A DNA stretch of 64,000 nt from NCBI GenBank assembly GCA_030248215.1, contig JASANG010002323.1, forward strand, positions 177,020 through 241,019, given 5' to 3'. Both the position numbers and the translations under genes were made by a program. The stretch's first letter is position 1. Each line of letters begins with the position of its first letter. Under the pieces are notes generated by a model. The model saw nothing but the letters and a program-made list of their open reading frames with translations, was not told the origin of the DNA and did no database searches. This stretch comes from Enoplolaimus lenunculus. Taxonomy: Eukaryota > Nematoda > Enoplea > Enoplida > Thoracostomopsidae. This document shows positions 1 through 9,400 of the stretch, piece after piece.

Positions 1-11
1 TAATACTAATA

Positions 12-137
12 ATATGGCGGGAAATTTAAATTTTGGCAGGAAAATTTATAATTGCGGGAAAATTCAAATTTTGGCGGGAAATTTAAATTTTGGCAGGAAA
101 ATTCAAATTTTGGTGGAAATATTTAAATTTTGGCGGA
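12..137. repeat. Minisatellite of E2F-like 16-17 bp units
   Basis: About seven head-to-tail copies of a short unit built on TTGGCGGGAAATTTAAAT, alternating GGCGGGAAA and GGCAGGAAA. The core equals the E2F/DP consensus (TTSGCGGGAAA), but nothing nearby shows it is regulatory. It may be the inner part of the element that continues to about 470. Confidence 0.7.
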
Positions 138-149
138 TTGTCTTATGAT

Positions 150-470
150 ACGTCTTAAACTACACGATGAAATATCATACAATACTCCAAATTCGTTTTG
201 CTGAATATATCATATTTGTTGCTAATTCGGAATATCATATGACATATGATATTCACCAATATGTCTGATTGTGTCATGTGACATTAGCACACTTGTATGT
301 TGATAGAACCTGTGTACCCGTCCTTTGTATAGCAATGTCACATGATAATCGACTTTTGTCTGTCCGTATCATATGATGGTAACAAAAATTTATGATAATG
401 GCGAATCAACATGTGACAAAACGTGACCCTACTGCCCCAGTTATAACGTGAACCCCGCATTAGGCTTAGG
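150..470. mobile_element. TIR element D, copy 1 (left end not seen)
   Basis: Its right end (GTTATAACGTGAACCCCGCAT) matches both ends of the fuller copy at 55515-56090. It also shares that copy's interior of ATCATATGAT-type palindromes. The right end is followed at once by TTAGGC-type repeats. No coding capacity is seen. Confidence 0.55.
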
Positions 471-528
471 TTTAGGCTTTTAGTAATATGCTTATAACAC
501 TGTACCGCCCCTGTTCTTTACATTGGCC
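452..528. mobile_element. Fragment of TTAGGC-carrying TIR element T
   Basis: TTAGGC-type repeats (about 456-480) lead into an end reading ACCGCCCCTGTTCTTTACATTGGCCC. This is the reverse complement of the left end of the copy at 48918. The other end is missing because element D abuts the repeat tract. Confidence 0.55.
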
Positions 529-674
529 CACTGGTGTGAGGGGTACCGCATTGTTTACATTGGCCCTAACAAGTAACAAGTTGTGTTTTCTTTTTATAGA
601 ATGGTGTGAAACATGTAGTTATTATAACTTCAGTCACAAAAGTAATCCCAAGCATAATGACTCAATTAATAGTA

Positions 675-1391
675 CTGTAGTGACCCGAATAAGAGGGGGA
701 GGAGTGATATTTATTTGGCCTCTCCAGAGGTATCCCCTTGTTATTCGGTTACGGACTGTTATTTATTTTAACCCAAGCTCCGCCGCCCTTCGTTACTGAT
801 ATAGATCCGGTACTGCAATTATCCGTTAAATTAACCCTTTCTCACATGAATATTTTCTATTTCCCCTCAGACGTACTTTTATGCTAGGATTCTAACTCCA
901 GTGACTGGAGTAGGAGGCGTAAACCATCACCACTCAGCTATAGGTGCTTGACGCTCGAGCCCGAGGGGGCTCTCACGTCTTGTGGTGATTTAGTACTATG
1001 TATACGTGTTGCAATTGTTAAGCACGGTGCATATATATTATTTAACGTATATACACTGTGATGAGTTGCCTATAGGCAACTCAATGTGAGAAGGGGTTAA
1101 ACATTTATTTGTCTTGTGTCAATAGCTTGAGCGACAATACAAGGTTACACTTAGGAATGTACTTTCAAAATTTAAGTACGCTTGAACGTTTTGAACTCAA
1201 ATTATTTGATCCTGGCCTGGAGTTATTTATGCGCTATAATTAGGGTTAATGGACATTTATGGACTATAATTAGATTTTAGGGACTCTATCCGCTTACGTA
1301 CTCTTATTAGTGATACGGACTCCAATTGAGTCGGACTCAAAATGGTGACCCCCTCTTATTACTCCTCCCTCTCTTATTCGGGTCAATACAG
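675..1391 (+). mobile_element. MITE A copy 1 (Tc1/mariner-like), interrupted
   Basis: Terminal inverted repeats CTGTAGTGACCCGAATAAG at the left and its near-complement (CTTATTCGGGTCAATACAG) at the right, flanked by TA on both sides. TA target duplication is the Tc1/mariner hallmark. Without its internal insertion it is about 451 bp, matching the 445-bp copy at 30119. No transposase is present. Confidence 0.85.
835..1096 (-). mobile_element. TTAA-flanked MITE P copy 1, nested in MITE A
   Basis: Ends CCCTTTCTCACAT and ATGTGAGAAGGGG are inverted, and TTAA flanks both sides (831-834, 1097-1100). The empty site in the MITE A copy at about 30270 has one TTAA, which proves the duplication. TTAA plus CCC ends is the piggyBac signature. 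On the minus strand (about 952-884) lies a tRNA-like segment with A-box TAGCTGAGTGGTGA and a B-box like AGTTMGAATCC. Confidence 0.85.
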
Positions 1392-2095
1392 TATAGGGAT
1401 TACGTGCCAATATACTTGTGCGATTATATTAATATTTTTAAAACACAGTGCAACCCTTATAGTTACCCGTCAGATTCAGTGAATACGAATGTCATTTTAT
1501 TTAACCTATTGAGATGACGAAAGCAATATAAGCATCAATGTAACAATGAATGCGAGTGCAGAAATTATGGAAATAGCGGGCTTGCTTTATTACGGTATAC
1601 AAATTTGTCGCGTGTCACAATTTAACATTACGACCCAGTAAGCGAAAAATAGCGACTCGCTCTTGTTTTAAAAGGCTCAAAAGCAGGATGTAACCGGATA
1701 TTCGTTGGCTTCCGGTAAAAGTTGGTGTTCGTTTCCGTTAGTTTGATCACTTTCCGTTTCGGTTTCCGTTATTTTTACTATTTATTTTCACCCTGCTGAA
1801 AAATTTTGGAAGGTCTATAATACGTGAAATCCATTTCCAACTATTTCCTTGGCATAAGCAATATTTCCCTGGCAAAAACAAGTAAATAAATTACATCATT
1901 AATAACACCCAAAGTGAATCATTAGTTTAGTTTTTTGTTTCAGGCTTTGGATAAAAAAATTTAACTTAATACGATGTATAAAAATGACAGAAAACAAGTA
2001 CCACAATAGATTCCGGGCTACCGACAAGCAATGCTAATAAACCAACATACCACGAAAACTATACATTTAATCAAATTTACATAAACTAAATAATA
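1392..2095. other. Intergenic; TTTCCGTT-rich repeat at 1690-1800
   Basis: No gene seen. A stretch rich in TTTCCGTT and CGGTAAAA motifs recurs at 14350-14740 and 57150-57360, so it is a dispersed repeat. Confidence 0.4.
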
Positions 2096-2305
2096 CTAAG
2101 TTTCCTGTAAAGTAGGTATATATTTGTTGTGCCCCAGATAGCCATTTGCCACAGTTGGCAACTGGGACGTCCAAAACGACAATTGTTCGTAGGGGCAGTC
2201 CAAATAACTACTGGAATGCAAACTGTTTGTGATTGGTTGTTCAGGCTTGGGTGTCTTCGAGAAAACTGACGCGCAATAATTATTTGCATTTTCCCTATTT
2301 GCAAA
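2096..2305 (-). CDS. Candidate 3' exon, unknown gene (ANGYLG motif)
   Basis: An open frame of 69 codons starts right after a good acceptor (TTTACAG) at 2306 and ends at a stop at 2096. The composition is coding-like, with an acidic/polar first half and then YEQLSFWTSQLPTVANGYLG. The LPxVxNGYLG run recalls the N-terminus of acid-trehalase-like/PGGHG glucosidases (GH65; LPxxxxxxxTNAYLG in the human protein). The stop comes too soon after it for an intact enzyme, so it is either a coincidence or a gene remnant. No upstream exon was identified. Confidence 0.3.
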   Translation of the reverse strand, partial: FANRENANNYCASVFSKTPKPEQPITNSLHSSSYLDCPYEQLSFWTSQLPTVANGYLGHNKYIPTLQET

Positions 2306-2440
2306 CTGTAAATTTGCAAGATACAAGGTTTATGTAGTATACATACGAAGCTGTGGGATCGTGTGCCGTAATGTTTAATCGAATACAACGTTACGTGGAT
2401 AATGCTATTTTTATTTCTGTTGTTTTGATTAGCCAATGCT

Positions 2441-2514
2441 AATCAAATTTCGCCTCTGTAATCCTCTACCCCACATCAATCAAATTTCGCCTCTGTAATC
2501 CTCTACCCCACATC
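2441..2514. repeat. Perfect 37-bp tandem duplication
   Basis: Two identical adjacent 37-bp units beginning AATCAAATTTCGCCTC (2441-2477, 2478-2514). The lack of any difference suggests a recent event. Confidence 0.9.
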
Positions 2515-3410
2515 AACCTTTCACTCTAGCCTGCTCCGTCACTGCTACTGAATCTTAATCATTTTTGTTCAACAGAAATTACTTTCTTCAGACATCCTTG
2601 AATTTTTGCTGCGGTGAAATCTAACGGAACTGAGCTTATTATGAAATTCTTATTTTTGAACAAAAAGAGTTTTTATGCATTTGTGACAAGAAAACATTTA
2701 ACTGTTAAACAATTTGACCTAGCCAGGATTGAAATTTTCATTTAACATCAACTATTGCTAGTAGTCAGTCAGTATTGTCCGGCGTATCAAATCTTTCTCC
2801 AGTGAAACCTGGGACGGAAATACAAAAATATAAAACGAAAATTGCCAAAGTACATATTTCATTCAACAAAAACATTTATGTAAAAGAACATTTTAATTAA
2901 TGTGCTCAAATACAACGCAGCATAGTTCGTACCGATTTGGTTTTTATCAAATACTCCACTACATTTCACTACAGCAGGGATAAAATCAAACATTTTGTTT
3001 CAGTAATTTGCACCAAAATGGTGTTTGGGTTTCTCACTGAGTTTGCTCGAAATTTCCTTAAGTATTATATCTCACGCGCCCTACCTCTTAAGAAATTTTT
3101 CAATCCGTAAACAAATCTTTTCCTTATTCCACAAAATTGAGTAAAAAATAAGTGTCGATAAGCTTGATATATAATGTATATATAGATTTCACTTTAGTAT
3201 GCCTGACAGTCGTCAAATATATATAATGCATAAACATTTCACTTTAATCTGCATGACAGTGTTCAACAATAGTTAAACAACACAAACGTATAAAAACAAC
3301 TAAGCACTCATTGTCGGCCAATGTTTACTTCAAGGGGCGTAAGAGTTAGTATAAAAGCACACTCCCAAGCCTAAGCCTAAGCTTAAAAACATGGCCGAAT
3401 TGTCTAAATT

Positions 3411-5138
3411 CTAATGCAACCACGATACGACTACAAAAAGCAATAGTGGGACTACAATTGTAAGCAACAGAACATGATTTCGATTAGAATTCAGCAACAA
3501 TGGTGAATACGCAGTTGAATTGCCGGTTTCAAGTTCCGGTTCCGAGTCTGCTTCGGCAATGACTGTTGTTCCATCGTCGCTAATAATATTGACGTTACAC
3601 ATATCGTCTGAGTCGCAAATACACTGTTTCATACTGCCGCCTGGGATATCAGTACAACCTGCCTGAAATGTAAAATATTGCTATAGCAGGGCAGCTGAAA
3701 GCCTAACAGGCTCATATTCTCAAAAGCGTATACCACGTATCACCAGATATCGAAAGGTTGTCAAACAAATGAACTCCTGCAATTGCTGAATTCAGAATTA
3801 GTACAATAGTAGAATCCAAATTAGAAATCTGTGCGGAATTTCGAACCTCTCCTTTCGCTAGAAAGCTACAAGAGCTATCACTAACTGATGACAGGTGCTA
3901 CACGCATTTGAGCATACGGGCCCTTGAGTTACGAAAAGCTCAACAATGAAACTTGTTCGTAAGTTTGCAAAAATTTTAAACCAGTTACGAAGAATTAATT
4001 GTCGAAACTTTACAGCTTTTACCGCCTATATTTGTTAAAAAGAATCTTTTAACACCAAACTAATGAATATTCAACGTTTCAACGAAGTTTGTCATGAAAT
4101 AATGACAACTCTAAATTTTTAGAATTACACCAGAGTAACACATGCGGGTAGCCAACGGGGTCTGGAGGGTCCATGCTCCTCAATCAATGAACCAAGAAAC
4201 GTTTTGCGTTAGTAAAAGATTAACGCAAAAATTACATCTAATTCTTCGAAACTCAACTTTTTCTGTAATGTCTGGTATCGGTTACCAGTTGACGAAAATG
4301 GTTCGTCATATTGTGTTAAAACCATTGAATTTTGGGTGGCAGAGTGAGGTTTAGCATATTTTTCTACTCGCTTATTTGTCCTACTTCTGAACAAAGTTTC
4401 AAATTCGCATATAGCGCAGGGCCGATTCTCGGAAAATATATTACTCATTGACGATCGATGTTACACTGTACACAGTGCAGATCACAGCCCGATAACACAG
4501 TACGCATTCTTTCACCAAGCGAAAGCGTAAGCTTGAACCTAAGCACTAGGGCTACGCCTAAGCCTAAAGCTAAGCTAGGTCAAAATTCCAAAAGAAACAA
4601 AACTGTGGGGAAAATGTACAAGAACCAAAAACAGTTTGTAAAGTGTCAAAAATGATCTACTTGAATTAATAACAAAACATACCGCATTAATATTATGTTC
4701 AATATACATGCAATTTCGATATACAGTCCGATTTGTTTTAGTATATTTTATAAGTAAACACGCCGGGCGCAGCTTTGAATTAGAAGTTATAACAATTGTA
4801 CCATTATTTGTAACGGTATTCGTTTTAAATTTAGGCTGCGGCAAAGTTTGGTCACGCTGTGGTTGTCGTCGAAATTGGCAAACATTTTTACCATCGTCAC
4901 TGCAATGCGGTGGAAACTTGGGTAAATTAGCAGCAATTTGACCCCAATATTTATCCGCTTGTGAGCGAATGATAAGCTCCGCTTCAGTCAAATTTGTTAT
5001 ACTATTGTCGCAACTGCAGAGTAAGCCACTAACAATGAAAGGTGTTTGCAAAACGAACAATAGCGAATAAATTGTTATTTCAGTTGAAATCAAACTACTA
5101 ATTTGAATTTGAGTTGCAGTTAACGATCGCGTTAACAT
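3411..5138 (-). CDS. Secreted LU-domain (Ly6/activin-receptor-like) GPI protein, copy 1
   Basis: Two exons. Exon 1 (5138-4683, 152 codons) starts at an ATG followed by a hydrophobic signal segment (about residues 22-38, IYSLLFVLQTPFIVSGLL) and then CSC. Its donor is GCG|GTATGT, phase 0. Exon 2 (3662-3411) follows acceptor TTTCAG and encodes AGCTDIPGGSMKQCICDSDD, MCN and a C-terminal hydrophobic tail (VLLLTIVVPLLLFVVVSWLH). The mature part has ten Cys ending in CxC-x5-CN, as in LU/three-finger folds and the activin-receptor ectodomain. N-glycosylation sequons NLT, NGT, NRT and NST are present. A short tail with no charged cytosolic end suggests a GPI anchor rather than a receptor kinase. It heads a minus-strand set with 12894-13283 and 17418-17879. 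The family call is from the Cys pattern; ligand and role are unknown. Confidence 0.75.
4141..4345. repeat. Dispersed repeat C fragment (GTAGCCA...)
   Basis: Lies in the intron of the LU gene copy 1. It resembles 26540-26660 and 39590-39730: a GTAGCCA start, a GGTCT-rich stretch, then AAGAAACGTTTTGCG. Confidence 0.45.
4500..4575. repeat. Interstitial TTAGGC-type repeat
   Basis: Short degenerate GCCTAA run (about 4540-4575) inside the same intron. Comparable short runs occur at 3364-3390, 9775-9860, 12690-12770, 30005-30070 and 41725-41825. Confidence 0.6.
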
Positions 5139-7059
5139 TATTTATTGTTCAAATATATCATCAGTCTTTATGTTACCTTAAAGAATCAGGATGAACGGAT
5201 AACCGAAAATATGTTTTATTTGAAGTTTTTTGCGAGTAAGTAAAGCGAGCAAGAACGTGTTTTGTAGTCTGACATCCACCAGGTTATATTCGAAAGTCGT
5301 AAATATAATTTTTTTCTCGTGCCTTCAGCAATTTTGGAAAAAATAGATTCTGTATCCCTGTTATTCGTGTATTGCTTCTTACGGTATGAATGTGATTAAA
5401 ACGCTACTTAATCATTTCAGCGAAATTTTTGGCGTTCGAATAGGTTCATTATCTGTAATATCGGAATGGTTGGACAGTACGGACACCATCAAATCAACTA
5501 TTTTATAAGAAAGTGTATATGCAAACTGGCTTCGAGCTGGAATTTAAAACAACTAAAATGCAAAAAATGCGTTGGCTTCTAGCTCATTTCGCTATTAACG
5601 AGGTTTTTATACACTACTCAGCATCTTTTGACTCTTGATGGTCTACAAAGATCTGATTGCCTTTCGTTATTGGGATAGCTACTGCACTCATGTTTGACAT
5701 TAATAGGAAAAATGTTCCCGCTTCCCTGTAGAAAAACCTTTGTCAAACGACTTGCAAGATCCAAATCTTGCACCTGTTGCAAGTCAGCATCATTTATTTC
5801 AAACACGGGCGTGCGCAGAAAATTATATTTGGGGGGAGACACCGAATAATTTTGAGGACCCTAAATTGCAATTTATGATTGTGTACTTTTATTCCCAATG
5901 CCCACCTTGGGGACGCCGTTAGTTCCTACCAAAATACTTGACCGTTATTAAGTTTAACCAAAACAGTATAAATAACACTGCAGTTAAAGTTCGTATAATG
6001 CGAAAATAGAGAATTTCCAACAGGACAACTACGGGAGGGCGGCGGTGGGGTTTGAGGGCCTTCCCCTTCGCTCTTCATTTCACCTTTGTGTCGGATGACT
6101 CCGAAAATGTTGCAATGGTCTCTAAATATGCCTATACAATTGACGTTGTTAGTATATTTTGATTTAGTGTAAAAACATAATCGGCAAAGTTAAGTAAGTA
6201 TGTTTTGCCCAACTGCGCATAAAAGCACTTAACAACTTCACCTTAGAATGCACGGGGTTCAAACGAAAAGAGTCCTCTCTTTATTACGACGTCCGCCGTA
6301 ATAAAATAGGGATAGTAATTATGACGTGACTAGTCCAGACTGTTACCGTAAAATTACAACGATATTTGTGGCCTACTCTAGGAAATCATCAAACGTACCC
6401 AATCGAAGGTCCTGCGGATGTTTTTCTGCGCGATTGCATTAGAATAACCTTAAGCTTTAGACTAATTTTTTACTCAGGATTAGGCTAAGAATATGTTTAC
6501 ACTTGTGGTGCGGCGTCGTAATACACATTGGTGGAAGGTTCAAAAAAGAATTTAAATTCATTTAAATCATCGTCAGAGCGGCACTTTTATCAACACCGTT
6601 ATCGTGTTGTCAGCCCCGTAACCAGACGGACGCCAGTGTGGACTTCTCAGCTCGCCTAAAGATTTTGCCCATCCTCTAAAAATTCTAACACCGTTTGTAT
6701 TGCAGTAAGCCATGTGAATTATCCGCATTTCCTCTTAAAAATGTTTTGCCTCCCCTAACCGTGTTAAACTGGCTACGAGGCTGACCGTTGTCCGCAATGA
6801 ATAAAGCCAATAGGAACTGTGTTTAGCAAAGCAAACGTACAACAACTCTGTGTTTAAAACTGATAAAAAATAGTTTCGCACATCAGTTGAAAAAAACTAT
6901 ATTAAATCACTTTGGCATCAACTATTGAGTTTGAAATGTTGTTTTTTCTGCAGACGAGACGGTTTTTTTCATGCGATTGGGTCAATATTCCAAAGGGACC
7001 ATATATGAGTTCTCTGACTGTCTGTTACAGATTTGAGCAGTCTACACCTTTTTTCTGCT
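5139..7059. other. Intergenic; one dispersed repeat R at 5807-5921
   Basis: No gene seen. 5807-5921 matches the inverted-repeat family R (GGGCGTSCGCAGAAAATTATA to GGGGACGCC) also found at 26017-26175 and 29313-29475. The rest shows no structure I can name. Confidence 0.5.
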
Positions 7060-7195
7060 TTGATCAAATTTTTATAGAATCTAATTAGGAGTTATGGACC
7101 CTATCCAATTATGTACGCTAATTAGAGATATATACAGAATGCGATTGACTGGGATTCAATGGAGCAATTTCTTATTCAGGTTACTACAGTGACGA
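7060..7195. mobile_element. Decayed right end of MITE A
   Basis: Matches the last part of MITE A in order: the AATTAGG blocks, 'GGACCCTATCC', and an end resembling TCTTATTCGGGTCACTACAG. The left half is gone. Confidence 0.6.
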
Positions 7196-7250
7196 TTTCT
7201 TCAAATTAGGTGGTTCTCGATTTAGTGTTGGCTATTTTTAATTGTTTAAA

Positions 7251-8088
7251 GGTGCCCCGGTAAAAGTGGCCCGCTTTGGAAAAATGTGTCCCCAAATTTA
7301 GACCCTGAACACTTTTTCTTGGAAAAAATGGCCTCCGATAGCTAAGTCTGTATGTTATCAGGATGTGCGACCATTAATGAGAGACGCAACACGGTACAGC
7401 TTTTAGGAGTAAAAGCGTTAATATTACCTCCTACAATGGATGACGACAAATCATGATTAACAGTGCCTTACAAAACTAACACTGCACGGATCTGATGAGA
7501 TGGCTGGCAACTGTTATTTCAGAGCACTATCGTATGTATTCATTGGCACAGAGGACAATCACTTGGTAATCAGAAACACACCAGTTCAAAAAATATCACA
7601 GGAGCCGCTTTCAGAAATGCTTGACAAATATTTGAACGAAAATGTTTATAAGTATACTGAAAAATCAACATGAATGAAATGGAACTTGGGCAACAGATCC
7701 TGAAGTTTTACCTACTGTACAAATCACTGGTATTGACATTGAGGTATACAGTAAATATGGAGAAATTTTACCGTGACAGCGTTATAATTGGAAAAAGTGT
7801 ACCAGATCTGCGATATGTCTGGAAAACAACTGTGGAAACGATTTTGAGGCGAGATGCATGATGAGTTGGGTCCACGTCCCGCATCGTGGTAACATACAAC
7901 TATATGTGATATAGTTGTATGGCAACAACTCACTATTTTCAGAGAGGTCAGGAGTTGTGATCAGTGGCTACTTTTTTCAGGAAAAAGTGTCCAGGATCTA
8001 AATTTGAAGGGCGACTTTTTTCCAGAGGTGGCCACATTTTTCCTGGAAAAAAGTGTCTGGGTGGCCACTTTTTTTCGTTACACCGGTA
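7251..8088 (+). mobile_element. TIR DNA element carrying an OTU-domain fragment
   Basis: Long imperfect inverted ends: left about 7251-7345 (GGTGCCCCGGTAAAAGTGGCC, then AAATTTAGACCCTGAACAC), right about 7970-8088 (GTGTCCAGGATCTAAATTT, then GTGGCCACTTTTTTTCG). Between them lies a decayed OTU protease reading frame. OTU domains occur in several animal mobile elements, including Helitron-like and DNA types, so the domain is probably cargo or part of the original transposon protein. Only about 840 bp remains, so it is non-autonomous. Confidence 0.65.
7494..7864 (+). pseudogene. OTU (ovarian-tumour) cysteine protease remnant
   Basis: From 7494 one frame reads EMAGNCYFRALSYVFIGTED, then NHLVIRN. 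This matches the OTU catalytic block DGNCxFRALS with Cys present and Asp replaced (AGNC). From about 7690, in another frame, comes WATDPEVLPTVQITGIDIEV and then YSKYGEILP, matching the OTU WxTxxEIxAxxxxxxxDIxVYS block. A shift and in-frame stops separate these blocks, and no clear catalytic His follows, so the gene is dead. OTU enzymes cleave ubiquitin. A perfect 11-bp hairpin (7895-7921) follows just downstream. Confidence 0.6.
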
Positions 8089-8984
8089 TTGTAACTACAC
8101 TCAGCCTGAACCGGAGCACAATTTTTGCTAGAATATCAGCTGGAAACGGAACTGAGTTGTAACCTGGGGCTCAGGTGTATAGGTTTAGGTTTGAACTTGT
8201 GGGTGGAAGCCAATGAGCGCCACGGTAAAATGTATTTAACCAATTAGCCATGTGTGAAACACTTTGAAAACTAATCGACACTGAGAGCTGAAGCGACTAT
8301 GAAGTAGGCACATTTAGCAGGAGCGGATGATGTCCACCTTGCAGAAGAGTGCGCAACTGATGCGCTATTCCATGACACAAAATGTAACACCGCACTTTGC
8401 GTTACAGCTGATCCCCTCCCAGATTCTGGGGTGGGGGGGGTGGTTGTCATACTCAATACGTATAAAATTGCTAAAAATATACGAGGATAATTTTAGTGCG
8501 TGTAAATTTTTATTGATTTTAGTCAATTAAGCAAAGTTGAGCCCCCTCTAAATAAGGGGGGTACAGAATGTATTCATTTGCACACTCTTGTTATATAAAG
8601 CGTTATCCGATCTTGGTTTTAGCCATTGCTCCATGTTATAATATGTAAAGATGAGCGATATTCTGTTCAAAAAATCGAGGGTTCAGCTTCATTTACATTC
8701 TGTTTCAAATGTTAACAGGGTAAAGAACTCAAAAACCGTACAATTGAACAAAACTGAAATATTTCAAATACAAGGATGTGCTTCCATACACGTAAACCGC
8801 TGCGAAGCAAGAAACTCGAATAAACTTGTGCGGTATATTCAAGTATCTTGGCTGAGCAAGTATTAAGAGTCAAACTTTACAGGTGTTAGTTAGTTTCGAC
8901 ATATTCCCCAATCCTAGCTAGTTTTGTGCCCTTGCAAGTGCATACGGAACTAAATTTTGCAACTACTCATTAAAATAATCGAAT
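8089..8984. other. Intergenic, nothing assigned
   Basis: No coding or repeat signal that I can support on either strand. Confidence 0.4.
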
Positions 8985-9400
8985 TTTGTGTGTTAAATTC
9001 TGCGGAATACCAAATGTGAAGCATGTTGTGAAACATTCAGATCAAATTCACCGTATGTTAAAAGTGTCGCTTGGTGCGTACACAGGTGGTGGTTGGTAGA
9101 TAGGATTTATATCCCCGTGAAATTTCCTGGATACCCCTAAAACAGCATATTTACAGAGTGCAGAATAACCTGCAGAAATTGCGTTTTGCGTGTGATGTAC
9201 TGCGGAATGCCAAATGAATTATATTAAGCATCTCGTGAAGCATTCAGACTGAAAGAACCGTATATTGAAGTGACCATAGGTGGTCACTTGTGCGGTTACC
9301 AAACAGGGGCCTACACATACGTAGAGGGATAGGGGTATATATCCGCCTGAACTTTTTGAAGACGCATAAAAAGACACTTTTACATAGTGTATAATAACCT
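8985..9400. repeat. Diverged tandem duplication, about 200-bp unit
   Basis: The block from about 8985 (TGCGGAATACCAAATG, CATTCAGA, CCGTATGTT, TATATCC, CAGAATAACCTGC) is repeated from about 9183 in the same order with many changes. Confidence 0.6.

Noticed and set aside
488-799. 103-codon plus-strand frame
   Set aside because: Crosses the end of element T and the start of MITE A; chance frame through repeats.
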